Positions 26,713-34,698 of a DNA stretch of 64,000 bases are shown here, in pieces. How positions within the stretch are numbered: position 1 is the first letter of the stretch; every line of letters starts with the position of its first letter. The position numbers and the translations under genes are program-made. Source of the stretch: JANQNX01 sp965601665 (GTDB lineage Bacteria; Pseudomonadota; Gammaproteobacteria; Eutrophobiales; Eutrophobiaceae). The notes below the pieces were generated by a model. The model was given only the letters and a program-made list of their open reading frames with translations, had not been told where the DNA came from and did no database searches. Location: positions 1,488,001 to 1,552,000 of the forward strand of contig OZ271833.1 in NCBI GenBank assembly GCA_965601665.1, given 5' to 3'.

Positions 26713-27954
26713 TTACAGATCGGTCAGCTTAGCATAGCGATTTTCGACGTAATTATCGACGATCTCGCGAAATTCATTGGCAATGTTGTCGCCTTTCAAG
26801 GTCATGACCTTTTTACCATCGATAAAAACCGGCGCTGACGGCGCTTCTCCGGTTCCCGGCAGACTGATGCCGATATCGGCATGCTTACTCTCACCTGGCC
26901 CGTTAACGACACAACCCATCACGGCCAGGTTCATGTCTTCAACGCCCTTGTATTTTTCGCGCCAGATAGGCATCTGGCTGCGTACATAGGCCTGAATGTT
27001 GTCAGCCAATTCCTGGAAAACCGTACTCGTGGTGCGACCACAACCTGGGCACGCGGTAACCAATGGCGTAAAAGAACGTATGCCCATGGTCTGTAATATC
27101 TCCTGCGCAACGATCACTTCCCGGGCGCGGTCGCCATTCGGTTCCGGTGTCAGCGAAACCCGGATGGTGTCACCTATGCCCTCCTGTAGCAGGATGCCCA
27201 TGGCTGCCGTAGAGGCCACGATGCCCTTGGAACCCATGCCTGCTTCGGTAAGCCCCAAGTGTAATGCATAATCACAGCGGGCAGCGATATCGCGATAAAC
27301 GGCAATCAGTTTTTGCACGCCGCTAACCTTGCAGGAAAGTACAATCCTGTTGCGTGGCAATCCGATTTCCTCGGCTTTTTCAGCGCTCTTCAGCGCTGAA
27401 ACGATCAGCGCCTCGCGCATCACATCGTCTGTATCAGCAGGCTCGGCCAGTTTGGCGTTATCGTCCATCATGCGGGTCAGTAACTCCTGGTCAAGACTGC
27501 CCCAGTTAACGCCAATTCGGATGGGCTTGTCGTATTCGATCGCTTTTTCGATCATCGTCGCAAACTGGTCATCTTTCTTTCTACCGAAACCTACATTACC
27601 GGGGTTGATACGGTATTTTGCCAGCGCCTCGGCGCAGTCCGGGTAATCGGTCAACAGCTTATGCCCGTTGTAATGAAAGTCACCGACCAGTGGTACCATG
27701 CAGCCAACCGCATCGAGTTTTTCCCGGATAGTGGCCACCTGGGCCGCTGCTTCGGGTGTGTTGACAGTAATCCTGACAACCTCTGAACCGGCGGCAGCAA
27801 GTTGCTGGACCTGCTTTGCTGTTGCTTCAGCGTCGGCAGTATCGGTATTGGTCATGGACTGAACAACCACGGGGTGTCCACCGCCCACGATAACTGAGCC
27901 AACCTTTACGCCTATGGATTTTCGTCTGGGCAAAGCGCCTGAATGTGATGCCAT
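26713..27954 (-). CDS. ispG: 4-hydroxy-3-methylbut-2-enyl diphosphate synthase
   Basis: IspG (GcpE) is the [4Fe-4S] enzyme of the MEP isoprenoid pathway that converts MEcPP to HMBPP. From the ATG at 27954, with AGG seven bases upstream, the product is 413 residues beginning MASHSGALPRRKSIGVKVGS. This longer form occurs in several proteobacteria, E. coli's being about 370. Cluster-binding motifs CPGCGRT and CVVNGPGE are present. The 27996 start extends into an unsupported N-terminus. Divergent from fabA. Confidence 0.96.
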   Translation of the reverse strand: MASHSGALPRRKSIGVKVGSVIVGGGHPVVVQSMTNTDTADAEATAKQVQQLAAAGSEVVRITVNTPEAAAQVATIREKLDAVGCMVPLVGDFHYNGHKLLTDYPDCAEALAKYRINPGNVGFGRKKDDQFATMIEKAIEYDKPIRIGVNWGSLDQELLTRMMDDNAKLAEPADTDDVMREALIVSALKSAEKAEEIGLPRNRIVLSCKVSGVQKLIAVYRDIAARCDYALHLGLTEAGMGSKGIVASTAAMGILLQEGIGDTIRVSLTPEPNGDRAREVIVAQEILQTMGIRSFTPLVTACPGCGRTTSTVFQELADNIQAYVRSQMPIWREKYKGVEDMNLAVMGCVVNGPGESKHADIGISLPGTGEAPSAPVFIDGKKVMTLKGDNIANEFREIVDNYVENRYAKLTDL

Positions 27955-28083
27955 ATAAAAACCTGATAATAAAACTGCAAGCAGTCTAAACAGCACGACA
28001 TGCCTGTCAAGCCTAGTTTACCGCTATTATGCGGCCAGCAATTCGGGAGGAAAAAAGTGTGACAGCATGCGATACTTCACGCG

Positions 28084-28599
28084 ATGAATAAGAAGAACAG
28101 TTTTACAAAAGAAGAATTACTCGCTTGTGGCAGAGGGGAAATGTTCGGAGAGGGCAACGCCCAGCTACCGCTACCACCCATGTTGATGTTTGATCGTATT
28201 GTCAGTATTACCGAGGATGGCGGCACAGCCAGCAAGGGACAACTGATTGCTGAACTGGATATCGACGCTGCTTTATGGTTTTTCGATTGTCATTTCGAGG
28301 GCGACCCGGTGATGCCCGGTTGCCTCGGACTGGATGCCATGTGGCAACTGGTTGGTTTTTTCCTTGGCTGGTCCGGTGCACCCGGACGCGGTCGTGCTTT
28401 GGGCGCCGGCAGTGTCAAATTCACTGGCCAGGTGACGCCAGCCACAAAGCTGGTGACGTATGAAATCAACATGCGTCGCGTCATGTTGCGCAAGCTGGTC
28501 ATGGGCGTCGCCGATGGTCGCATGCTGGCAGATGGAAAGGAAATTTACCTGGCGAAAGATCTGCGCGTAGGGCTGTTCACATCAACGTCAGATTTTTAA
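28084..28599 (+). CDS. fabA: 3-hydroxydecanoyl-ACP dehydratase/isomerase
   Basis: FabA dehydrates 3-hydroxydecanoyl-ACP and isomerises trans-2 to cis-3-decenoyl-ACP, the entry to unsaturated fatty acids. The 171-residue length is typical. The hot-dog fold active site is in CHFEGDPVMPGCLGLDAMWQ, with the catalytic His and the Asp 14 residues later. It forms a two-gene operon with fabB, 11 bp downstream, as in Pseudomonas. Confidence 0.98.
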   Translation: MNKKNSFTKEELLACGRGEMFGEGNAQLPLPPMLMFDRIVSITEDGGTASKGQLIAELDIDAALWFFDCHFEGDPVMPGCLGLDAMWQLVGFFLGWSGAPGRGRALGAGSVKFTGQVTPATKLVTYEINMRRVMLRKLVMGVADGRMLADGKEIYLAKDLRVGLFTSTSDF

Positions 28600-28610
28600 G
28601 GGGAGAGACA

Positions 28611-29825
28611 TTGAACAGAGTTGTTGTGACAGGACTGGGCATCGTATCCAGCATTGGCAACGATAAGAACGAGGTGCTGGACTCACTCAGGAATGGCACA
28701 TCAGGTATCGAACACTGCAATAAATATGAGGAACTCGGGTTTCGTTCGCATGTACACGGCGCCATTAATATTGACCTGAATGCGCTTATCGATCGCAAGC
28801 TCAAACGGTTTATGGGTGACAGCGCCGGTTACGCCTACGTCGCCATGCGCGAAGCCATTGCTGATGCGGGTCTGAATGAAGACCAGTTATCTGATCCGGC
28901 AATCGGCCTGATTGTCGGCTCTGGCGGCGGCTCCAATGCGAATATGCAGGAGGCAATCGATACCATGCGCGAGCGTGGTGCCCGTAAGGTCGGCCCCACG
29001 ATGGTGCCAAGAGTCATGGCCAGTACGAACAGTGCCTGCCTGTCAGTGGCCTACAAAATAAAAGGCGTTAACTATTCCATCAGCTCTGCCTGTGCTACCA
29101 GCGCCCACTGCATTGGTAATGCGTATGAACTAATCCAGGCTGGTAAACAGCAAATGATCTTTGCCGGTGGCAGTGATGAATTACACTGGACATCGACGTT
29201 GTTATTCGATGGCATGGGCGCCCTGTCATCAAAATATAATGACTCACCGGAACGCGCTTCACGACCCTATGACGCCAACCGCGATGGTTTTGTCATCTCC
29301 GGCGGTGGCGGTATCCTGGTACTTGAAGAGCTGGAGCATGCGTTGAAGCGTAATGCGCGGATCTATGCCGAGGTTGTTGGCTATGGCGCGACCTCGGACG
29401 GTATCGATATGGTGAAGCCATCCGGTGAAGGCGCAGTTCGCTGTATGCAAATGGCATTGAACGCTGTCGAGGGGCCCATCGACTACATTAACGCACACGC
29501 GACCAGTACCCCTGCTGGCGATATCACCGAGTTACAGGCCATACAGACCGTGTTTAATGAAACCATACCGCACATTAGTGCCACTAAATCCCAAACCGGC
29601 CATGGACTGGGTGCCGCTGGCGCCAACGAGTCCATTTACAGCCTGCTAATGATGGAAAATGATTTTATTGCAGCATCGGTAAACGTGGAGCAGCTCGACC
29701 CGGGCGCTGAAAACATGCCAATTGTATTGAACCGAAAGGACAACGCCGCGCTCAAAACAATCATGTCTAACAGCTTTGGCTTTGGTGGTACCAACGCCTG
29801 CCTGGTATTTCAAAAACTCGACTAA
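28611..29825 (+). CDS. fabB: 3-oxoacyl-ACP synthase I
   Basis: FabB elongates cis-3-decenoyl-ACP and is needed for unsaturated fatty acids. The 404-residue protein has the active-site cysteine in SSACATSAHC and the two catalytic histidines in NAHATSTPAGD and TKSQTGHGLGAAG. Translation starts at a TTG (28611) directly after GGGGAGAGACA; no in-frame ATG is near. Coupled with fabA. Confidence 0.97.
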   Translation: MNRVVVTGLGIVSSIGNDKNEVLDSLRNGTSGIEHCNKYEELGFRSHVHGAINIDLNALIDRKLKRFMGDSAGYAYVAMREAIADAGLNEDQLSDPAIGLIVGSGGGSNANMQEAIDTMRERGARKVGPTMVPRVMASTNSACLSVAYKIKGVNYSISSACATSAHCIGNAYELIQAGKQQMIFAGGSDELHWTSTLLFDGMGALSSKYNDSPERASRPYDANRDGFVISGGGGILVLEELEHALKRNARIYAEVVGYGATSDGIDMVKPSGEGAVRCMQMALNAVEGPIDYINAHATSTPAGDITELQAIQTVFNETIPHISATKSQTGHGLGAAGANESIYSLLMMENDFIAASVNVEQLDPGAENMPIVLNRKDNAALKTIMSNSFGFGGTNACLVFQKLD

Positions 29826-29841
29826 TAAAGAGTAATACACT

Positions 29842-30246
29842 ATGGAAGCACAACTGCTCGCCGTGTTGTTGAGCTGGACAGTCAGCCTTTCCAGTTACAC
29901 GCATCCCGGTACTCCACCGGAGATCGTATTCAAGACCCACGACTTCTTCGTTGCAGAAGCCTGTGGTGGTAGTAGCCGGTGTGAGGCAGTGGCCTGGTAC
30001 AATAATGACGGCACTATCTTCCTTGATGAGCGTTTACGCGGCCACACCGATGCCTACACCCGCAGTGTCGTCGTGCATGAGCTTGCACACTATCTTCAGG
30101 ACCTGAGCGGTGACTATAACGACATGGATTGTAACCTCCATGCCAAGCGTGAACGTGAAGCTTATTCTATTCAGCGCCAGTACCTGAACAAAATTGCCGG
30201 CCGCTTCACAGCGATATTCATGAATTACCCACCGTGTTACGGCTAA
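29842..30246 (+). CDS. Small HExxH metallopeptidase-like protein (DUF6647-like)
   Basis: A 134-residue protein with a hydrophobic N-terminus that could be a signal peptide and a zinc-protease-like motif VVHELAHYLQ (HExxH at about 79-83). Cysteines at about 42, 48 and 94 may form disulfides. It resembles the DUF6647 family, which has no known function. It follows fabB by 16 bp and overlaps the start of the next gene, so it may be co-transcribed with both. Peptidase activity is an inference from the motif only. Confidence 0.7.
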   Translation: MEAQLLAVLLSWTVSLSSYTHPGTPPEIVFKTHDFFVAEACGGSSRCEAVAWYNNDGTIFLDERLRGHTDAYTRSVVVHELAHYLQDLSGDYNDMDCNLHAKREREAYSIQRQYLNKIAGRFTAIFMNYPPCYG

Positions 30247-30827
30247 ATCGCCTTTATCACGTTGCCTGTTTGTGCCTGTGCCTGCTAGCGAGCTCGCCGC
30301 TATGGGCATTGACGGACGATTACGAACTCGATACCGAGGTGTTTGATATACCCGGGCACGGTGAACTGGTGATGGAACTGCCGCGCATCTGGAATTACAA
30401 CTTCACCAAAACAGATGCGCAGACACCCCCGCTGATTACGTTCTACGTGCTGGATACCGATGAAAAAGAAATTTTTCAACTGAACATGTCGGTTTTCTGG
30501 GAAGACGGTTACACACGAAGCATTACGACGCTGGACTATATCAAGTCCATGGTTGCCGAGGCTGGCAACAATACCCTGCGCTATTCTGACCAGGATTCGC
30601 TTCAGCTCATCGACCTGTCCGGCCGTGATGGCGAAGGCTACTACTTTGAACTGAGCGACAGCAGTGCCGGCGATGATGAATACAAGTTTCTGACCCAGGG
30701 TGCACTCGGTGTCGGCCAGGTACTGCTGGTCTTCTCGCTGTTTAGCAACGATGAAGAAGGCATACTGCAAGATGCCATGTTCCGTGCATTGAAATCAGCA
30801 CGCCATAGTGCGCGTAACGATGTCTAG
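30234..30827 (+). CDS. Exported protein of unknown function
   Basis: A GTG-initiated 197-residue frame overlapping the end of the HExxH gene by 13 bp. It starts with a signal peptide (LYHVACLCLCLLASSPLWAL). The mature part is acidic and beta-rich (GHGELVMELPRIWNYNFTK, LITFYVLDTDEKEIFQLNMS). No family was recognised. The overlap suggests it is translated with, and may act with, the upstream periplasmic peptidase-like protein. Confidence 0.75.
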   Translation: MLRLNRLYHVACLCLCLLASSPLWALTDDYELDTEVFDIPGHGELVMELPRIWNYNFTKTDAQTPPLITFYVLDTDEKEIFQLNMSVFWEDGYTRSITTLDYIKSMVAEAGNNTLRYSDQDSLQLIDLSGRDGEGYYFELSDSSAGDDEYKFLTQGALGVGQVLLVFSLFSNDEEGILQDAMFRALKSARHSARNDV

Positions 30828-30859
30828 CAAGTAACCATCAACCACAACAGGTAACGGCC

Positions 30860-32698
30860 TTGGATAACAGCCTGCTCATATCACTTGCGGCCATCACGGT
30901 GCTGGGCATAGGCAGTCAATGGCTGGCATCGTGGGCCAGGTTACCAGCCATCCTGTTCCTGCTTATAACGGGCATCATTGTCGGCCCGGTGTTGGGCTAT
31001 ATCCATCCCGATGAGTTGTTCGGCGATTTGCTATTTCCTATCGTGTCACTATCTGTCGCGGTGATCCTGTTTGAGGGAAGTCTCACACTTAAATTCGAGG
31101 AAATCAGGGGGCTGGGCAGTACCGTCAGGAACCTGATCTCAATAGGCGCATTGCTTACCTGGATCATCATTGCCTACAGCACCCATTACCTGTTGGGTTT
31201 TTCATTTGAGCTTTCCTTCCTGTTTGGCGCCATGGTGATCGTGACTGGCCCAACCGTAATCATTCCAATGTTGAGAACGGTGAGGCCGAATGCCGCAATA
31301 GCAAACGTACTGCGCTGGGAAGGTATCGTGATCGACCCACTCGGTGCCTTACTGGCGGTATTAACATTCGATTTTATTATTTCCGGGCAACAGCAGGATG
31401 CAATCAGCTCGGTTATCTGGACCTTCAGCATGATCATCATCATCGGCTGCCTTGGTGGTTTTATTGGAGGCTGGATACTGGGAGACTTGTTGAGAAAACA
31501 GCTGGTGCCGCAGTTCCTTCGTAATGTGATCACGCTCTCGTTCGTGTTTGCCGTTTTTGTCATCGCCGATACAGTCGAACATGAGGCCGGCCTGCTTGCC
31601 GTGACTATCATGGGCATGACCATGGCCAACATGGATGATCTTGATATCGATGACATACTCGATTTCAAGGAAAGCCTTAGCCTGTTGCTCATCTCGATGT
31701 TATTCATCATCCTTGCGGCCAGGGTGCAATTGACCCAGTTCACCGAACTGGGGCTTGCCGGTCTGGGCGTACTGGCCATCACCATGTTCGTTGCCCGACC
31801 TGTTTCCGTGTTTGTATCGGCAATTGGCTCCGACCTCTCCATCCGTGAAAAACTGATGATCTCCTGGATTGGACCACGTGGTATCGTCGCGGCGGCCGTC
31901 TCCTCGCTGTTTGCCTTGCGGCTTGAAAACGAGGGTTACAGCGAGGCTGCCCTGCTGGTTCCACTTACCTTCCTGATTATCATTGGCACGGTCGTGATAC
32001 AAAGTGCGACGGCAAAACATGTTGGCAATTTGCTCGGGGTCAGGGAACCCTCACAAACCGGTATGTTGATTATCGGCGCCGGTAACGTGGCCAGGGCAAT
32101 CGGAAAACAATTACAGGCACTTGGTTTCAGGGTCATGCTGACCGACAGTAGCTGGGAAAATACCAGCCTGGCACGCATGGAAGGCCTGGAGACCTATTAT
32201 GGCAACCCGGTATCGGAACACGCCGATCGTAACCTCAGCCTTGTCGGTCTCGGTAAGTTACTCGCGATGTCCGGTCGTGGTTCACTGGACACACTGGCAT
32301 GCCTGCGCTTCAAGGCAGACTTTGGTGTAAAAAATCTGTACCAGTTACGTACCACACGTGAGCAACATATTGCTGATAAACACATTGTCTCTACCCGTCA
32401 CCGCGGTTATGAACTGTTTGGTGAAAATATTACCTATGGCACGATGGCCCAGTTATTACGTAACGGCGCCGAAATTAAAACAACCACGCTCAGTGAGGAG
32501 TTTGATTTTGATGCCTACATGGAAAAATATGGCGAGCGTTCCATTCCTCTGTTTGCCATCGACAATAAGGAGCGGCTGCATATTTTTGTTGCCGGCGGCA
32601 ACATGCGACCGGAAAAAGACTGGAAGGTCATCAGCATGGTGAGACCAGACGGCAATGCCCCTGAGTTTACCGAAAGAAAGAAAACACCTGAACAATAG
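30860..32698 (+). CDS. CPA1-family cation/proton antiporter with NAD-binding C-terminal domain
   Basis: A 612-residue protein. The first 390 residues contain about 12 hydrophobic helices of the Na+/H+ exchanger fold, with a conserved acidic membrane motif near EGIVIDPLGALLAVL. The C-terminal part has a Rossmann/TrkA-N-like domain (MLIIGAGNVARAIGKQLQAL) and a further basic tail. This matches NhaP-type antiporters fused to an RCK-like domain that may gate by nucleotide binding. The start codon is a TTG. Ion preference (Na+ or K+) cannot be told. Confidence 0.87.
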   Translation: MDNSLLISLAAITVLGIGSQWLASWARLPAILFLLITGIIVGPVLGYIHPDELFGDLLFPIVSLSVAVILFEGSLTLKFEEIRGLGSTVRNLISIGALLTWIIIAYSTHYLLGFSFELSFLFGAMVIVTGPTVIIPMLRTVRPNAAIANVLRWEGIVIDPLGALLAVLTFDFIISGQQQDAISSVIWTFSMIIIIGCLGGFIGGWILGDLLRKQLVPQFLRNVITLSFVFAVFVIADTVEHEAGLLAVTIMGMTMANMDDLDIDDILDFKESLSLLLISMLFIILAARVQLTQFTELGLAGLGVLAITMFVARPVSVFVSAIGSDLSIREKLMISWIGPRGIVAAAVSSLFALRLENEGYSEAALLVPLTFLIIIGTVVIQSATAKHVGNLLGVREPSQTGMLIIGAGNVARAIGKQLQALGFRVMLTDSSWENTSLARMEGLETYYGNPVSEHADRNLSLVGLGKLLAMSGRGSLDTLACLRFKADFGVKNLYQLRTTREQHIADKHIVSTRHRGYELFGENITYGTMAQLLRNGAEIKTTTLSEEFDFDAYMEKYGERSIPLFAIDNKERLHIFVAGGNMRPEKDWKVISMVRPDGNAPEFTERKKTPEQ

Positions 32699-32792
32699 TG
32701 CATTGATGAATATTGTGAGTCAGGTCACAGTAAGTTTGCGCTATATTTCCTACTATCACTATCAGCAATATCCTCCCTGATGCTTGTGAGCT

Positions 32793-32858
32793 GGTTCGGG
32801 AACGCTGATAACATTCCTCCCCCAAAGTTAATGCGTTCCCGGACCTTTTATTTTTTTT
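32793..32858 (+). terminator. Possible terminator after the antiporter gene
   Basis: Arms GGTTCGGGAACGC (32793-32805) and GCGTTCCCGGACC (32833-32845) pair at 12 of 13 positions around a 27-nt loop and are followed by TTTTATTTTTTTT. The long loop is unusual. The T tract overlaps the last codons of the convergent gene. Confidence 0.5.
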
Positions 32859-33255
32859 CAGTCCGTTGATCGCAATAAATGGCAAACTGGCAGCGGGACA
32901 TATCATCATCGACACAGACTAATTCGTCCTTTATTACCTGCTGCCATTCACCCTCGTATTTTATAACGCTACAATCAGATTCAAGCGGCCACGCATCCAT
33001 TTCAAGTAATCGACCATTGCCGGAATAATAACAACGTACGTACTCACCATTGTTTTTCAAACGCGCCGAGTACAACTTTTTAACTGCCAGTACATCTTCC
33101 AGCGTGCGCCTTTCGTCAATGTACCAGGCATAAACTCTTGATACTTTTCTGGCCTTGACGGCATCCGCTGATGGACAGCTGTCAGCAAACACGGACAGGG
33201 ATAATAATGGCAGGCAAAAGAATACTAGTCTGAAACCGGTTTTTACTGGCTGCAT
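32848..33255 (-). CDS. Secreted cysteine-containing protein of unknown function
   Basis: 135 residues with a clear signal peptide (LVFFCLPLLSLSVFADSC). The mature domain has six cysteines spaced for disulfides (DSCPSAD, VRCYYSG, SDCSVIK, LVCVDDD, SRCQFAIYC). No family recognised. It is convergent with the antiporter and divergent from the DUF4404 gene. Its C-terminal lysines are encoded by the antiporter's terminator tract. Confidence 0.65.
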   Translation of the reverse strand: MQPVKTGFRLVFFCLPLLSLSVFADSCPSADAVKARKVSRVYAWYIDERRTLEDVLAVKKLYSARLKNNGEYVRCYYSGNGRLLEMDAWPLESDCSVIKYEGEWQQVIKDELVCVDDDMSRCQFAIYCDQRTEKK

Positions 33256-33311
33256 TGATGATTACCGTTAACACATTGAAAGCGTCTATAATTGTAAATG
33301 AAGCATACACC

Positions 33312-33581
33312 ATGAGCGTTGTTATGAACGATGATCTAAATAAGAAAATTTCCGCGTTACGAGATGAATTGGCAGAAACAAACTTTAACTCGGACAGCGA
33401 TAAGCAACACCTGCAAGGACTGTTGTCAGAGATAGAGCAACTTCAGGATTCGGAACATGATGATCACCAATCAGTCACTGACAGTATCAAGGATTCCGTT
33501 ACAAGGTTTGAAACAGAGCATCCCCGCGCCACTGCCATCCTCAATGACATCATGGTGACATTGAGCAACATGGGTATCTAG
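33312..33581 (+). CDS. DUF4404 family protein
   Basis: Small helical protein, 89 residues from the ATG at 33312 (a second Met four codons on is possible). Features match DUF4404: LNKKISALRDELAET, an acidic middle, and the conserved end FETEHPRATAILNDIMVTLS. No function is known for this family. It ends 16 bp from lexA, to which it is convergent. Confidence 0.75.
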   Translation: MSVVMNDDLNKKISALRDELAETNFNSDSDKQHLQGLLSEIEQLQDSEHDDHQSVTDSIKDSVTRFETEHPRATAILNDIMVTLSNMGI

Positions 33582-33597
33582 CCCACATAGTATCAGT

Positions 33598-34194
33598 TTA
33601 GCGATACATCCTGACCTGGCCGACAACGACTCCCTGAATATGAACACGGTCGGCAGGATAAATCATCGGTGCCATGGACTGGTTGGCCGGTATTAATTCC
33701 ACCCGGTCACCATGCTTACGTAATTTTTTCAGCGTCGCTTCGCCGTTGTCTATCAGTGCAACAACAATGTCGCCATTATCAGCGGTTTCCGTTTTGCGAA
33801 CGACAACCAGATCACCGCTGAGGATTCCCGCATCCACCATGGAATCGCCCTTCACTTCCAGCACATAGCGATCGGTACCCAGTAACAGGTCAGAAAAATT
33901 GATCTCCAGCTGCTCGGGTATGGCTTCTATCGGTTGACCGGCAGCGATACGACCCGCGAACGGCAGGATGATCAGACGCTTGCTCTTCTCGCCGGTCAGG
34001 CGCAGCCCACGCCAGCTTCGGCCGCTGCGGTGTAAATGACCTTTCCTGATTAGCGAATCCACGTAGCGATGTATCGTACCCTTGGAACTGATATCCAGCG
34101 CGTCGCCAATCTCGGTCAGCGTCGGCGCATGCCCATGCTGGGTAATATGACGGGTGATGAACTGCAGTACCTTTTCTTCGAGACCTGTAAGCAT
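33598..34194 (-). CDS. lexA: LexA SOS-response repressor
   Basis: LexA represses DNA-damage genes and cleaves itself when RecA is activated. The 198-residue protein has an N-terminal winged helix (helix SSKGTIHRYVDSLIRKG), the Ala-Gly cleavage site within AGRIAAGQPIEA, and the serine-lysine dyad (Ser in KGDSMVDAG; Lys in the ATLKKL segment). Two 17-bp GTTC-N7-GTTC elements lie just upstream, consistent with autoregulation. The recognition helix, like these operators, looks more like alphaproteobacterial LexA than the E. coli type. Confidence 0.95.
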   Translation of the reverse strand: MLTGLEEKVLQFITRHITQHGHAPTLTEIGDALDISSKGTIHRYVDSLIRKGHLHRSGRSWRGLRLTGEKSKRLIILPFAGRIAAGQPIEAIPEQLEINFSDLLLGTDRYVLEVKGDSMVDAGILSGDLVVVRKTETADNGDIVVALIDNGEATLKKLRKHGDRVELIPANQSMAPMIYPADRVHIQGVVVGQVRMYR

Positions 34195-34198
34195 TCAT

Positions 34199-34215
34199 GT
34201 TCTCCTAACGTTCTC
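34199..34215 (-). promoter_or_regulatory. Putative LexA operator 1
   Basis: GTTCTCCTAACGTTCTC, a direct repeat GTTC-N7-GTTC, begins four bases upstream of the lexA start codon. The same arrangement recurs 13 bp away on the other strand. GTTC-N7-GTTC is the SOS box known from alphaproteobacteria. Confidence 0.65.
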
Positions 34216-34228
34216 TACACGTAGATTA

Positions 34229-34245
34229 GAGAACTTTCAGAGAAC
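34229..34245 (+). promoter_or_regulatory. Putative LexA operator 2
   Basis: GAGAACTTTCAGAGAAC; its reverse complement shares 12 fixed bases with operator 1 (GTTCTC-N5-GTTCTC). Together the two could cover the lexA promoter and may also control the divergent msrB gene. Confidence 0.65.
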
Positions 34246-34302
34246 TGGCAAGTCCGAAATAGCTGATTATGAAATAATTAATGCAGGAGATATGATTAGC
34301 TT

Positions 34303-34698
34303 ATGGCTGATACAAAACAAAAATCGGAACAAGAGTGGAAACAGGAACTGAGTGACGAGCAATTTCGTGTCTGTCGTCAAAAAGGAACCGAGCGCGCCTT
34401 TACCGGTAAGTATTACGACTGTAAGGAATCAGGCATTTATCACTGTGTCTGCTGTAATACACCATTGTTCAAATCAAGCACCAAGTACGACTCCGGTTCG
34501 GGCTGGCCCAGTTTCTGGGAACCAATGAATGACGCCATCGTGACTGAATCAGACAACAGCCTGGGAATGCGTCGCACGGAGGTCTTATGTAAAAATTGCG
34601 GCGCCCATCTCGGGCACGTGTTCGAGGATGGCCCACAACCAACCGGACTGCGCTACTGCATCAATTCGGTTTCACTGGATCTGAAACAGGATAGTTAA
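34303..34698 (+). CDS. msrB: Peptide-methionine (R)-S-oxide reductase
   Basis: MsrB repairs methionine-R-sulfoxide in proteins. The 131-residue sequence has two zinc-binding CxxC pairs (HCVCCN and CKNCG), the substrate-binding SGWPSFWEP, and the catalytic cysteine in LRYCINS near the C-terminus. ATG at 34303 follows GGAG-like sequence. It is divergent from lexA and shares its operator region. Its stop overlaps the cysG stop on the other strand. Confidence 0.96.
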   Translation: MADTKQKSEQEWKQELSDEQFRVCRQKGTERAFTGKYYDCKESGIYHCVCCNTPLFKSSTKYDSGSGWPSFWEPMNDAIVTESDNSLGMRRTEVLCKNCGAHLGHVFEDGPQPTGLRYCINSVSLDLKQDS

